Shown: piece after piece, positions 9,352-17,445 of the stretch
Position numbering within the stretch: position 1 is the stretch's first letter
How the letters are laid out: the number at the start of each line of letters is the position of its first letter
From: Paracoccus sp. (in: a-proteobacteria)
Lineage (GTDB): Bacteria; Pseudomonadota; Alphaproteobacteria; Rhodobacterales; Rhodobacteraceae
Reading direction: 5' to 3'
DNA: 64,000 nucleotides
NCBI RefSeq assembly: GCF_030604785.1
Contig: NZ_JAUVVF010000006.1
Span: 35,641-99,640, forward strand
Notes under the pieces: model-generated
Told to the model about the DNA's origin: nothing
The model's input: the letters and a program-made list of their open reading frames with translations, nothing else
Database searches by the model: none
Position numbers and translations under genes: made by a program

Positions 9352-9442
9352 GTCCACAGCCTGCGCCGTCCTTGCCACAGCGCGGGCTCTGTGCAGGGTC
9401 AGCAGGCTTTCTTCCTGCGCCGAAGCCGCTTAACCTGCGGAC

Positions 9443-10312
9443 ATGTCAACACATTCAGAGCATGCGATGTCAGAAGAGGCCTCAATCCGGCACGCACCCC
9501 TGGCCGGAGTGATCGGACTACCGATCGCGCACTCCCGCTCGCCCCGGCTGCATGGTCACTGGCTTCGGCGCTATGGTCTGCCGGGTCACTACATCCCGAT
9601 GCCCGTCCTGCCCGAGCATCTGGCCGAAGTGCTGCGGGTCCTGCCGCAGGCCGGCTTTGTCGGCCTCAATGTCACGATCCCGCACAAGGAAGCCGTGCTG
9701 ACGCTGGCCGATACCGTGACGGATCGCGCGGCGCTGATCGGCGCGGCCAACACGTTGATCTTCCGCCCGGACGGCAAGATCCACGCCGACAACACCGACG
9801 GCTACGGCTTCATCGCCAATCTGCGCCAGAATGCGCCCGACTGGGCGCCCGAGGCCGGCCCCGCCGCGGTGATCGGCGCAGGCGGCGCTGCGCGTGCCGT
9901 CGTCGCCTCGCTGCTGGATTCCGGCGTTCCCGAACTTCGCATCGCCAACCGCACCCGGCTGCGCGCGGAACAGATCAAGGCCGAATTCGGCGCGCGTCTG
10001 GTCGTCTATGAATGGGCGCAACTGGGCAACATGCTGGACGGGGCCGCGACGGTGGTGAATGCGACCTCTCTGGGGATGGAGGGCAAGCAGCCGCTTCGGG
10101 TGCCGCTGGATGCGCTGTCGCCCGACGCGCTGGTCACCGACCTCGTCTATACCCCGCTGATGACCCCCCTTCTGACCGAGGCGCAGGAACGCGGCTGCCG
10201 CATCGTGGACGGGTTGGGCATGCTGCTGCATCAGGCTGCGCCGGGATTCGAGCGCTGGTTCGGCCACCGGCCCGAGATCGACGACGAGACCCGCCGGGTC
10301 GTTCTGGGATGA
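9443..10312 (+). CDS. aroE: Shikimate dehydrogenase (NADP+)
   Basis: 289 residues. The shikimate-binding SRSPRLHG, the NVTIPHKE loop with the catalytic lysine, the NADP-binding loop GAGGAARAVV and NATSLGM are all present in order. It reduces 3-dehydroshikimate to shikimate in aromatic amino acid synthesis. An internal ATG at 9467 (MSEEASIRH) is an alternative start; neither has a strong ribosome-binding site. The stop overlaps the coaE start (ATGA). It is the first gene on the right arm of the putative origin. Confidence 0.95.
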   Translation: MSTHSEHAMSEEASIRHAPLAGVIGLPIAHSRSPRLHGHWLRRYGLPGHYIPMPVLPEHLAEVLRVLPQAGFVGLNVTIPHKEAVLTLADTVTDRAALIGAANTLIFRPDGKIHADNTDGYGFIANLRQNAPDWAPEAGPAAVIGAGGAARAVVASLLDSGVPELRIANRTRLRAEQIKAEFGARLVVYEWAQLGNMLDGAATVVNATSLGMEGKQPLRVPLDALSPDALVTDLVYTPLMTPLLTEAQERGCRIVDGLGMLLHQAAPGFERWFGHRPEIDDETRRVVLG

Positions 10313-10896
10313 GCTATCGTCTGGGGCTGACCGGCAGCATCGGCATGGGCAAATCCACGACAGCCGCGATGTTCCGCGACCTTGGCCATCCGGTCTGGGA
10401 CGCAGACGAGGCCGTGCACCGGCTCTATGCCCCGGGCGGCGCGGCGGTCGAGCCGATCCGGGCGGCCTTTCCCGGCTGCATCTCGGCCGGTGGCGTCGAT
10501 CGCGGTCTGCTGAAACAGGCCTTGGCGGCCGATCCGGGCGCGCTGGCGCGGCTCGAGGCGATCGTGCATCCGCTGGTGGCGGCGGACCGCGCCGCCTTCA
10601 TCGCCGCCCATGCCTCGGCGCCGCTGGTCGTGCTCGACATCCCGCTTCTGTTCGAGACGGGCCGCGACCCCTCCCTCGACGGCGTCGCGGTCGTCTCGAC
10701 CGATGCCGAGACGCAGCGCGCCCGTGTTCTGGCGCGGCCCGGGATGACGGCGCAGATGCTGGACATGATCCTGTCCCGTCAGATGCCTGACGCTGAAAAG
10801 CGCGCCCGCGCCGACTGGGTCATTCCGACCGACGACCTGCCCACCACCCGACAGGCCGTCCTGTCCCTGATCGAGGATATCCGTTCCCATGCGTGA
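10309..10896 (+). CDS. coaE: Dephospho-CoA kinase
   Basis: 195 residues from the ATG at 10309, which overlaps the aroE stop by 4 bases; the ORF track starts far upstream inside aroE. The P-loop GSIGMGKST begins near residue 9, followed by DADEAVH and the LDIPLLFE motif typical of CoaE. It phosphorylates dephospho-CoA in the last step of coenzyme A synthesis. The aroE-coaE-dnaQ order is conserved beside alphaproteobacterial origins. Confidence 0.96.
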   Translation: MSYRLGLTGSIGMGKSTTAAMFRDLGHPVWDADEAVHRLYAPGGAAVEPIRAAFPGCISAGGVDRGLLKQALAADPGALARLEAIVHPLVAADRAAFIAAHASAPLVVLDIPLLFETGRDPSLDGVAVVSTDAETQRARVLARPGMTAQMLDMILSRQMPDAEKRARADWVIPTDDLPTTRQAVLSLIEDIRSHA

Positions 10897-11590
10897 GATT
10901 GTCCTGGACACCGAAACCACCGGCTTCGAGGCCGAAGGCGACGACCGCATCGTCGAGATCGGCGCGCTGGAGCTGGTGAACCATCTGCCCACCGGCCGCA
11001 CCTTCCACGTCTATATCAATCCCGAACGCGCCATGCCGAAAGAGGCATTCGAAGTTCATGGCCTGGGTGACGACTTCCTGCGCGACAAGCCGAAATTCGC
11101 GCAGATCGCCCGCGACTTTTTGGACTTCATCGGTGCGGATTCGCGTCTGGTCATCCACAACGCGACCTTCGACATGCGCTTTCTCAACGCCGAGTTGACG
11201 CGGGCGGGTCATCCCGCGCTGCCGATGTCGCGCGCGCTGGACACGCTGGAGCTGGCGCGGCGGCGCTTTCCCGGCTCGCCCGCCACGCTGGACGCCCTGT
11301 GCCGGCGCTTCGGCGTGGACAATTCCGGCCGCGAACTGCACGGCGCGCTGCTGGATTCCGAATTGCTGGCCGAGGTCTATCTGGAACTGGTCGGCGGGCG
11401 TCAGCCCGACCTGGTTCTGGTCGGCCCCTCGGGCGGGCAGGCGGATGCCGCGGGTCCGCGCATGCAGCCCCGCGCGCAGCGCCCCCGCCCCCTGCCCCCG
11501 CGCCTGACCGAAGCCGAGGCCGAGGCTCATGCCGCCTTTGTCGGGAAGCTGGGCGAAGGGGCGGTCTGGCTGCGCTACAGCGACGCGTGA
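10889..11590 (+). CDS. dnaQ: DNA polymerase III epsilon subunit (3'-5' proofreading exonuclease)
   Basis: 233 residues. The ExoI motif DTETTG has metal ligands D7 and E9. ExoII (NATFDMRFLNAEL) and the ExoIII region (HGALLDSELLAEVY) follow. The C-terminal tail is rich in proline and arginine (residues about 190-210) before the end, consistent with the flexible segment that tethers epsilon to the alpha subunit. It overlaps coaE by 8 bases. Confidence 0.95.
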   Translation: MREIVLDTETTGFEAEGDDRIVEIGALELVNHLPTGRTFHVYINPERAMPKEAFEVHGLGDDFLRDKPKFAQIARDFLDFIGADSRLVIHNATFDMRFLNAELTRAGHPALPMSRALDTLELARRRFPGSPATLDALCRRFGVDNSGRELHGALLDSELLAEVYLELVGGRQPDLVLVGPSGGQADAAGPRMQPRAQRPRPLPPRLTEAEAEAHAAFVGKLGEGAVWLRYSDA

Positions 11591-11654
11591 TACGGACGGC
11601 CATTGCGGCGCGGGCCCTTGTTCCTGCATGGTCGAAGAAACAGGGCAGGTGCCG

Positions 11655-12557
11655 ATGCTGACGATGCTGCGCGAGTTCTGGTCGTTCTGGGCCGCCATCC
11701 TGGAAAGGATGGACAAGACCCACATGACGCTGATCGCGGCCGGCGTGGCCTTTTACGCCATGTTCGCCGTCTTTCCCGGACTTGGCGCGATCATCGCGCT
11801 GTGGAGCCTGTGGTTCGATCCCGCCGTGGTGCTGACCTATCTGGACGTCGCGCATGAATTCATCCCCGGCGGCGCGGCCGAGATCGTCGACGATCAGGTC
11901 CTGTCCCTGACCGAGGGCGGCCAGACCGCCATCGGCTGGACCTCTTTCGTGTCGTTCCTGATCGCCACGATTGCCGCCCGGGCCGGGGTGGATGCGCTTA
12001 TCCGGGGACTGAACGCGGCTTACGGCGTGCGCGCGCATTCCACGATCTTCGGCTTCATGCTGGCCTATCTGCTGACGCTGGTGATCGTCGGCATTTCGCT
12101 GGCGGGCCTCGCCACCATCGTGATCGTGCCGATCCTCTTGAACTTCTTCGTCTTTGCGCCGGTGCGGGGGCTTCTTGTCACCGCTTTGCCCTGGGTCGGG
12201 ATGTTCGCACTGGTCATCGTGACCATCGGCATCCTCTACCGCTACGGGCCGAACGTGAAGACGCCGCGCACGCCCATCTTCACGGTGGGTGCGTTCTTTG
12301 CGGCGCTGCTCTGGTCGGCGGGCTCGATCGCCTTTTCGGCCTATCTGTCCAGCTTCAACAGCTACAACCGGATCTACGGCTCGATCGGGACGGTCGTGGC
12401 GCTGCTGATGTGGTTTTATCTGGCCGGCTTCTCGGTGCTGCTGGGCGCGCTGATCAATGTCGAGCGCGCCCGCAGGCGCCGGATGCGCGATGTGCGCGCC
12501 CTGCGCCGGCACGCCGATCCTGCCGGGCAGGACGGCGCATCCGGCGCCAAGGGCTGA
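11655..12557 (+). CDS. YihY/virulence factor BrkB family membrane protein
   Basis: 300 residues from the ATG at 11655; an ATG at 11628 is also possible and the 11529 start lies inside dnaQ. Six or so hydrophobic helices are visible, beginning with MTLIAAGVAFYAMFAVFPGL, which is the family signature (E. coli YihY: often mislabelled ribonuclease BN). The YRYGPN motif and LLMWFYLAGFSVLLGALIN are typical. Substrate and role are unknown. The C-terminal tail is basic and cytoplasmic. It ends right before the convergent phyR gene. Confidence 0.88.
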   Translation: MLTMLREFWSFWAAILERMDKTHMTLIAAGVAFYAMFAVFPGLGAIIALWSLWFDPAVVLTYLDVAHEFIPGGAAEIVDDQVLSLTEGGQTAIGWTSFVSFLIATIAARAGVDALIRGLNAAYGVRAHSTIFGFMLAYLLTLVIVGISLAGLATIVIVPILLNFFVFAPVRGLLVTALPWVGMFALVIVTIGILYRYGPNVKTPRTPIFTVGAFFAALLWSAGSIAFSAYLSSFNSYNRIYGSIGTVVALLMWFYLAGFSVLLGALINVERARRRRMRDVRALRRHADPAGQDGASGAKG

Positions 12558-13361
12558 TCAGGCCTCCAGCCCCTCGGTCGAGGCGAAGAACATCGCCTGG
12601 CTGACGGCGGAACGCACCTGTTCCTCGCTGTAGGGCTTCGAGATCAGGAAGGCCGGCTCGGGACGTTCGCCGGTCAGCAGGCGCTCGGGGAAGGCGGTGA
12701 TGAAGATCACCGGGATGTCGCCCATGTCGCGCAGCAATTCGTTCACCGCATCCACGCCGGACGAGCCGTCGGCCAGCTGGATGTCGGCCAGGATCAGGTC
12801 GGGGCGATACTTGCCCGCCAATTCGATGGCCGCGGAATGGGTGCGGGCGACGCCCGTGACCTCGTGGCCCATCGCCTGGACGATGCCCTTCAGGTCCATC
12901 GCGATGATCATCTCGTCCTCGATCACCATGACCTTGCCGCGGATCGCGCTGCCCATCTCGTTCAGGGCGATCTGGACCAGTTCTTCGGCCTCGGACGGTT
13001 CAATCTGCATCACGCGGGCGATCTGGTCAGGGCGCAGCTCCTCGATGGTGCGCAGCAGCAGCGCTTCGCGGGAATTGGGCGTCAGGCCGCGCAGGTGATC
13101 CTGGGCGCGGCGTTCGCGAGTCGACAGGTCGTGATCCTCGACCGGCTGGCCCGAACTTTGCCAGATCACGTGAAAGGTGCGGAACAGGCCGATACGGATA
13201 TCCTCTTCCCCCTCGAGAACCGAGCGGTCGGTCAGGATCGCCTCCAGCGTGGCGGCCGCATAATTGTCGCCAGCGGTTTGACTGCCGGTCAATGCGCGCG
13301 CATAGCGACGCAGAAAGGGCAGCTCGCGCCCGATGGATTGGGCCAGATCGGCAGCGGTCAT
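12558..13361 (-). CDS. phyR: General stress response regulator PhyR (anti-anti-sigma factor)
   Basis: 267 residues from the ATG at 13361, chosen for the GAGGA about 8 bases upstream; the track start adds 21 residues. Residues 1-135 form a sigma-factor-like domain, and residues 142-260 a receiver domain with acidic pocket (IEDE, 147-150) and phosphoacceptor near D193 (ILADIQ). When phosphorylated, PhyR binds NepR through its sigma-like domain and frees EcfG. It is divergent from nepR-ecfG, the standard alphaproteobacterial arrangement. Confidence 0.96.
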   Translation of the reverse strand: MTAADLAQSIGRELPFLRRYARALTGSQTAGDNYAAATLEAILTDRSVLEGEEDIRIGLFRTFHVIWQSSGQPVEDHDLSTRERRAQDHLRGLTPNSREALLLRTIEELRPDQIARVMQIEPSEAEELVQIALNEMGSAIRGKVMVIEDEMIIAMDLKGIVQAMGHEVTGVARTHSAAIELAGKYRPDLILADIQLADGSSGVDAVNELLRDMGDIPVIFITAFPERLLTGERPEPAFLISKPYSEEQVRSAVSQAMFFASTEGLEA

Positions 13362-13391
13362 GGAACAGTCCTCATATTTCGCAACTTGCAA

Positions 13392-13417
13392 GGAACTATT
13401 ATCACGACCTATCGGTT
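13392..13417 (+). promoter_or_regulatory. EcfG-type promoter driving nepR-ecfG
   Basis: GGAAC (13392-13396) is followed after 16 bases by CGGTT (13413-13417), or after 17 by GGTT. The alphaproteobacterial general-stress consensus is GGAAC-N16/17-CGTT. It faces nepR, whose ATG is 40 bases downstream, so EcfG probably activates its own operon. No equally good match was seen on the opposite strand towards phyR. Confidence 0.72.
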
Positions 13418-13456
13418 GCATCACGTGCGCACAAGATTTTCAGGATCGACAACACG

Positions 13457-13603
13457 ATGCCAGCCAAACGCGACGACCGTCGGAGAGCAGCGGTGGAGAA
13501 GCAGATAGACGAAAACCTCAAGCGGGTCTACGAACAGGACGCCACGGACGAGATCCCCGACCGCTTTCTGGAACTGCTCCAGAAGCTGAAGGAACAGAAA
13601 TGA
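13457..13603 (+). CDS. nepR: Anti-sigma factor NepR
   Basis: 48 residues from the ATG at 13457; the track places the start upstream, through the promoter. The sequence is almost entirely helical and charged, with the conserved core IDENLKRVYEQ followed by the P-hinge (DEIPDRFLELLQKL), the hallmark of NepR. It sequesters the EcfG sigma factor until phosphorylated PhyR captures it. The unusually short N-terminus still retains both alpha helices. The gap to ecfG is 37 bases. Confidence 0.93.
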   Translation: MPAKRDDRRRAAVEKQIDENLKRVYEQDATDEIPDRFLELLQKLKEQK

Positions 13604-13640
13604 GATCCGGCGCCTTTGCGTCGCGTGACAAGGCCATCCG

Positions 13641-14207
13641 ATGAGCAACCCCCTTCAGGACGATCCGCGCGAACAGCTGGTCTCTCATCTTCCGGCGTTG
13701 CGGGCCTTCGCGCTGTCGCTGACGCGCGAGGGTGCGTCTGCCGATGACCTGGTGCAGGACACGATCGTCAAGGCCTGGACCAACATGGACAAGTTCCAGA
13801 CCGGCACCAACCTGCGCGCCTGGCTGTTCACGATCCTGCGCAACACCTTCTATTCGTCTCGCCGCAAGACCAAGCGCGAGGTCAGCGACTCGGACGGGCT
13901 GCACGCGTCGCGGCAGGCCACCAAGCCCGATCACGACGGTCGCCTTGCGATGAACGATTTCCGCGCGGCCTTCGCGCTTTTGCCGGATGAGCAGCGCGAG
14001 GCGCTGATCCTTGTCGGGGCCTCGGGTTTCTCCTACGAGGAAGCCGCCAGCATGACCGGCGTCGCCGTGGGCACGGTCAAGTCGCGCGCCAATCGGGGCC
14101 GCCGCAAGCTGGCCGAGCTGCTGCATCTGGCAGACGGAGAGGAAATGCAGATGACCGATCAGGCCACACTTGCCGTCATGGCACAGAACCACGCAGCGTC
14201 CCGCTAG
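13641..14207 (+). CDS. ecfG: General stress response ECF sigma factor EcfG
   Basis: 188 residues. Sigma region 2 (DLVQDTIVKAW, residues about 35-46, then FQTGTNLRAWLFTILRN) and region 4 (LPDEQREALILVGASGFSYEEAA, TVKSRANRGRRKL) are complete. The GASGFSYEEAA helix is typical of the ECF15/EcfG group. It directs RNA polymerase to GGAAC-N16/17-CGTT promoters during general stress. It lies between NepR and a sensor kinase and is probably autoregulated. Confidence 0.94.
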   Translation: MSNPLQDDPREQLVSHLPALRAFALSLTREGASADDLVQDTIVKAWTNMDKFQTGTNLRAWLFTILRNTFYSSRRKTKREVSDSDGLHASRQATKPDHDGRLAMNDFRAAFALLPDEQREALILVGASGFSYEEAASMTGVAVGTVKSRANRGRRKLAELLHLADGEEMQMTDQATLAVMAQNHAASR

Positions 14208-14219
14208 AACGGCGGACGA

Positions 14220-15998
14220 ATGCGACGGATCGCGGAACGGCTGGACTTCACGCGGCGCCTTGGCTTTCGCCTGGGCGCCCTGTTGTCGATTGCGATCCTG
14301 CCCATCGGCCTGATCTCGCTGATCCAGAACCTGCACCTGTCGCGCGAGGCCGAACGCAGCGCCGAACTGGCGCTGCTAGGCCGCACGGCCTCGGCGGCGG
14401 CGGGGGAGCGGGCGCTTCTGCAAAGCGCCCTCGGCTCGGCCGAGGCCCTTGGGCCGGCGGTTCTGGAAACGATGGAGCAGCCGCAGCAATGCTCCGACCT
14501 GATGCGCAATTTCGTCCAGCGAAGCGCCACCTATCTTGCAGCCGCCTTCGTGCCGGTCGACGGCGTGACAAGCTGCCTGTCGGGCGATGTCGAGCGGGTC
14601 GACGTGAATTCGGCCCTGCCCCCGGGGATGGAGCAGCCGATGACGCGGGTCTTCGCCGTCCGGAACGCGCCGATCAGCCAACAGGCGGCGGTCGTCGTCA
14701 TGCAGCCGTTGTTCTCGGGGACGGATTTCCTGGGCTACACGGCCGTGTCGCTGAGCCAGGATCTGCTGCGGTCGACCCATCTTCCCAATGCGGGAACCGA
14801 GGGCGCGCATATCATCAGCTTCAACAACCAGGGCGAATTGCTGACCGCCGACAGCGTTCTGGGCGCCAGGGCCGTGTCGCTTCTGCCGCGCGGGCTGGAA
14901 CTGGCAACGCTGGCGCGGCAGGGGGAATCCTCGTTCCGGGCGCTGTCCGAGGGTGGCGAACGGCGCGTCTTCACCGTCGTTCCGGTCGTTCCCGGCCTTG
15001 TCTATGCGCTTGGCAGCTGGACACCGCGCACGGCGGGCTTCGGCGTGTTCCAGCTGTCGCGCGTGGGGGCGGTCATCCTGCCCGTGGCGTTGTGGGCGGT
15101 GTCGCTCGCCGTGGCCTATCTGGCCGTGTTCCGGCTGGTCCTGCGTCATATCAGCGTGCTGCGCGGCCAGATGCGGCGTTTCGCCATCGGTGCCCGCGAC
15201 ACCGCGCCCCCGGTTCTGGAAGATGCGCCGACCGAGATCGCGGATGTCAGCCAGACCTTCCACAACATGGCGCGCATCCTGATCCGCGACGAAGAGGCGA
15301 TGGAGAAGTCGGTCGCCGAAAAGACCGTCCTGCTGAAAGAGGTCCATCACCGGGTCAAGAACAACCTGCAGCTGATCGCCTCGATCATCAACATGCAGAG
15401 CCGTCTTGTGGATGACCAGGACGCCAAGCGCGTGCTGCGTTCGGTCCAGGACCGTGTGGCGGCGCTGGCGACGATCTATCGCAACCTCTATCAGGCCGAA
15501 CAGCTGGACGCGGTGCAGGCCGATGCGCTGCTGGGCGACATCATCGGCCAGATGGGCAATGTCGCCGCCGCCAGCGGGCGCGATCTGGACATCCGCACCC
15601 GGATCGACCCGCTGCGGATGGTGCCCGATCAGGCCGTGCCGCTGACCCTGCTGGCGACCGAGGCCTTCACCAACGCGCTGAAATATGCACGGCCCGGCCC
15701 GCACGAGGAACGCGCCCTCGTCACCGTGACCCTGACCGAACCGAAACCCGGCATCGGCCATCTGGAAGTGACGAATTCGGTCAGCGATATGCCGGTGGCC
15801 AGCGCGGGAACCGGTCTTGGATCGCAGCTGATCGAGGCTTTCGCCATGCAGCTTGAAGCGCAGGTCGAACATGACGCGACGCAGGGCCAGCACCGCGTGG
15901 CGGTCAGCTTCGATCTGGCGCGGGGCGGCCAGCCGGCGGGTCAGGACCCGCGCAAGGTGGTGCTGACATCGGCCGCGCGGGCGGGCTCGCGCCACTAG
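14220..15998 (+). CDS. Membrane sensor histidine kinase of the HisKA_2/PhyK type
   Basis: 592 residues. A transmembrane helix lies at about residues 18-36 and a second at about 281-306, with a roughly 245-residue extracytoplasmic sensor between them. A HAMP-like linker leads to the HisKA_2 motif EVHHRVKNNLQ, with the likely phosphorylated histidine near 377. The ATPase domain follows, with EAFTNALKYA as N box. Kinases of this class beside phyR-nepR-ecfG phosphorylate PhyR (PhyK in Caulobacter, PhyP-like in others). The two cysteines in the sensor segment (CSD, SCLS) could be redox relevant but this is untested. Confidence 0.85.
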   Translation: MRRIAERLDFTRRLGFRLGALLSIAILPIGLISLIQNLHLSREAERSAELALLGRTASAAAGERALLQSALGSAEALGPAVLETMEQPQQCSDLMRNFVQRSATYLAAAFVPVDGVTSCLSGDVERVDVNSALPPGMEQPMTRVFAVRNAPISQQAAVVVMQPLFSGTDFLGYTAVSLSQDLLRSTHLPNAGTEGAHIISFNNQGELLTADSVLGARAVSLLPRGLELATLARQGESSFRALSEGGERRVFTVVPVVPGLVYALGSWTPRTAGFGVFQLSRVGAVILPVALWAVSLAVAYLAVFRLVLRHISVLRGQMRRFAIGARDTAPPVLEDAPTEIADVSQTFHNMARILIRDEEAMEKSVAEKTVLLKEVHHRVKNNLQLIASIINMQSRLVDDQDAKRVLRSVQDRVAALATIYRNLYQAEQLDAVQADALLGDIIGQMGNVAAASGRDLDIRTRIDPLRMVPDQAVPLTLLATEAFTNALKYARPGPHEERALVTVTLTEPKPGIGHLEVTNSVSDMPVASAGTGLGSQLIEAFAMQLEAQVEHDATQGQHRVAVSFDLARGGQPAGQDPRKVVLTSAARAGSRH

Positions 15999-16036
15999 CC
16001 GCTTGCGCCTTGCGGGACCAGGCCTATCTTTCAGCA

Positions 16037-16759
16037 ATGAGCGCCGAACCCTCATACGATCTTGCGACCGGCCGCGGCCTGATCGCCTGTCCCAGCTGCG
16101 ATGCGCTGCATCTGCGCGAAGACATGGCCCCGGGCGAGACCGCGCGCTGCATCCGCTGCGGCCATGTGCTGGCCAAGCCGCGCGAGGGCGCGTTCGGCCA
16201 GCTGATCGCGCTGGCCTTCACCTCGATGGTGCTGCTGATCGGAGCGGTGTTCTTTCCCTTCCTCGAGGTCTCGACCTTCGGCTTCGGCAATGCCAGCTCG
16301 CTCTTTGACGTGGCGCTGGCCTTTGCGGACGGGGTGCTGCTGCCGCTCGTCGTCGCGGTGCTGGCGATGATCATCGGACTGCCGATCGCGCGGTCATTCC
16401 TGCTGGTCTACACTCTGGTCCCCTTGGCGCAGGGCCGCCCGCCCCACCGCCACGCCGCCACGGCGTTCCGCTGGTCGGAAACGCTGCGCCCCTGGTCCAT
16501 GGCCGAGATCTTCGTGATCGGCACCGCCGTCGCGCTGGTCAAGGTGGCGGGCCTGGCCTCGGTGCATCTGGGGCCGGCCTTCTGGGCCTTCTGCGCGCTG
16601 ATCTTCGTCAACCTCGCCAGCCGGTCCTTCATGTGCCGCACCTCGATCTGGGACGCGATCGAGCAATCGGGCCAGTCCGTCGATGACCGCGACCCTGCCG
16701 GCCCCCCTGCCGAGGCGCAGCGCCCCGCCAACCTTGCCGATCCGCAGGCCGGTGCATGA
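16037..16759 (+). CDS. pqiA: PqiA-domain membrane protein, first half
   Basis: 240 residues from the ATG at 16037 (the track uses a TTG at 16010). A zinc-ribbon-like CPSC...CIRC begins at about residue 19, followed by four hydrophobic helices and the PFLEVSTFGFG motif of PqiA. E. coli PqiA contains two such domains in one chain; here each is a separate gene. PqiA anchors the PqiB needle in the inner membrane for lipid transfer. It overlaps the next gene by 4 bases. Confidence 0.85.
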   Translation: MSAEPSYDLATGRGLIACPSCDALHLREDMAPGETARCIRCGHVLAKPREGAFGQLIALAFTSMVLLIGAVFFPFLEVSTFGFGNASSLFDVALAFADGVLLPLVVAVLAMIIGLPIARSFLLVYTLVPLAQGRPPHRHAATAFRWSETLRPWSMAEIFVIGTAVALVKVAGLASVHLGPAFWAFCALIFVNLASRSFMCRTSIWDAIEQSGQSVDDRDPAGPPAEAQRPANLADPQAGA

Positions 16760-17445
16760 GCGCCCAGACCGAGCCGCAATCGCCGGTCCTGACCGCCCAT
16801 CGCGCGGGCCTGATCGGCTGCCGGTCCTGCGGCCGCGTCTGGCCGCAAGATGAAGCCCATTGCCACCGCTGCGGGGCCGAACTGGTGCCACCCGACCGGC
16901 GCGGGCTGCAGGCCGTCTGGGCTTGGCTGATCGCGGGGCTGATCGCCTACATCCCCGCCAATGTCTTTCCGATGATGAGCACCCAGACCTTTGCCGGGCT
17001 GGCGGGCAATTCCGAAGCCACGATCCTCGGCGGCGTGATCGAGCTGATCCATTACGGCAGCTGGGACATTGCGGTCATCGTCTTCGTCGCCTCGATCGTC
17101 GTGCCGGTGGGCAAGTTCATCGCCATCGCCTGGCTGGCCGTGGTGGCCGGACGCCCGGCCAATGTCGATCAGGCGCATACGCGGCTGAAGGTCTACGAGG
17201 TGGTCGAATTCATCGGCCGTTGGTCGATGATCGACGTCTTCGTCGTCGCGATCCTGTCGGCGCTGGTGCAGCTTGGTTTCGTCGCCTCGATCAAGCCGGG
17301 CCCGGCTGCGGTCTCGTTCGCGCTGTCGGTTGCCTTCACGATGCTTTCCGCGCAAAGCTTTGACGCAAGGCTGATCTGGCGCGGCTTGCCGCTGCGAAGC
17401 CGAAGCAGTGCAGGCAGCGCCACGACAGGACCGAACGATGAGTGA
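16756..17445 (+). CDS. pqiA: PqiA-domain membrane protein, second half
   Basis: 229 residues. CRSC...CHRC zinc-ribbon pairs occupy residues about 21-43. Helices follow with the conserved NVFPMMSTQTF and YEVVEFIGRWSMIDVFVVAILSA region, which is the core of PqiA. Overlaps on both sides (4 bases with the preceding pqiA half, 8 with pqiB) suggest equimolar production. Together with its neighbour it makes a split PqiA. Confidence 0.87.
   Translation: MSAQTEPQSPVLTAHRAGLIGCRSCGRVWPQDEAHCHRCGAELVPPDRRGLQAVWAWLIAGLIAYIPANVFPMMSTQTFAGLAGNSEATILGGVIELIHYGSWDIAVIVFVASIVVPVGKFIAIAWLAVVAGRPANVDQAHTRLKVYEVVEFIGRWSMIDVFVVAILSALVQLGFVASIKPGPAAVSFALSVAFTMLSAQSFDARLIWRGLPLRSRSSAGSATTGPNDE

Larger units (their letters stand above)
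9004..9442. other. oriC: Putative chromosomal origin of replication (oriC)
   Basis: This is the only gene-free stretch over 300 bases. It lies between leftward hemJ-rho-mnmE-mnmG-rsmG-parAB and rightward aroE-coaE-dnaQ, the order that brackets the Caulobacter origin. It contains a perfect DnaA box (TGTGGATAA, 9167-9175) and near-matches at 9102-9110, 9204-9212, 9246-9254 and 9350-9358. AT-rich tracts lie at 9001-9030 and 9141-9161, the latter right beside the perfect box and a candidate unwinding element. Five GANTC sites cluster at 9285-9351. ORFs called through it (9004..9378 minus, 9247..10011 plus) look like shadows. Confidence 0.8.

Noticed and set aside
9004-9378. 124-residue minus-strand ORF and overlapping plus-strand ORF (9247..10011) in the hemJ-aroE gap
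   Set aside because: They run through the DnaA boxes and GANTC cluster, the plus ORF continues out of frame inside aroE, and neither shows a family motif.
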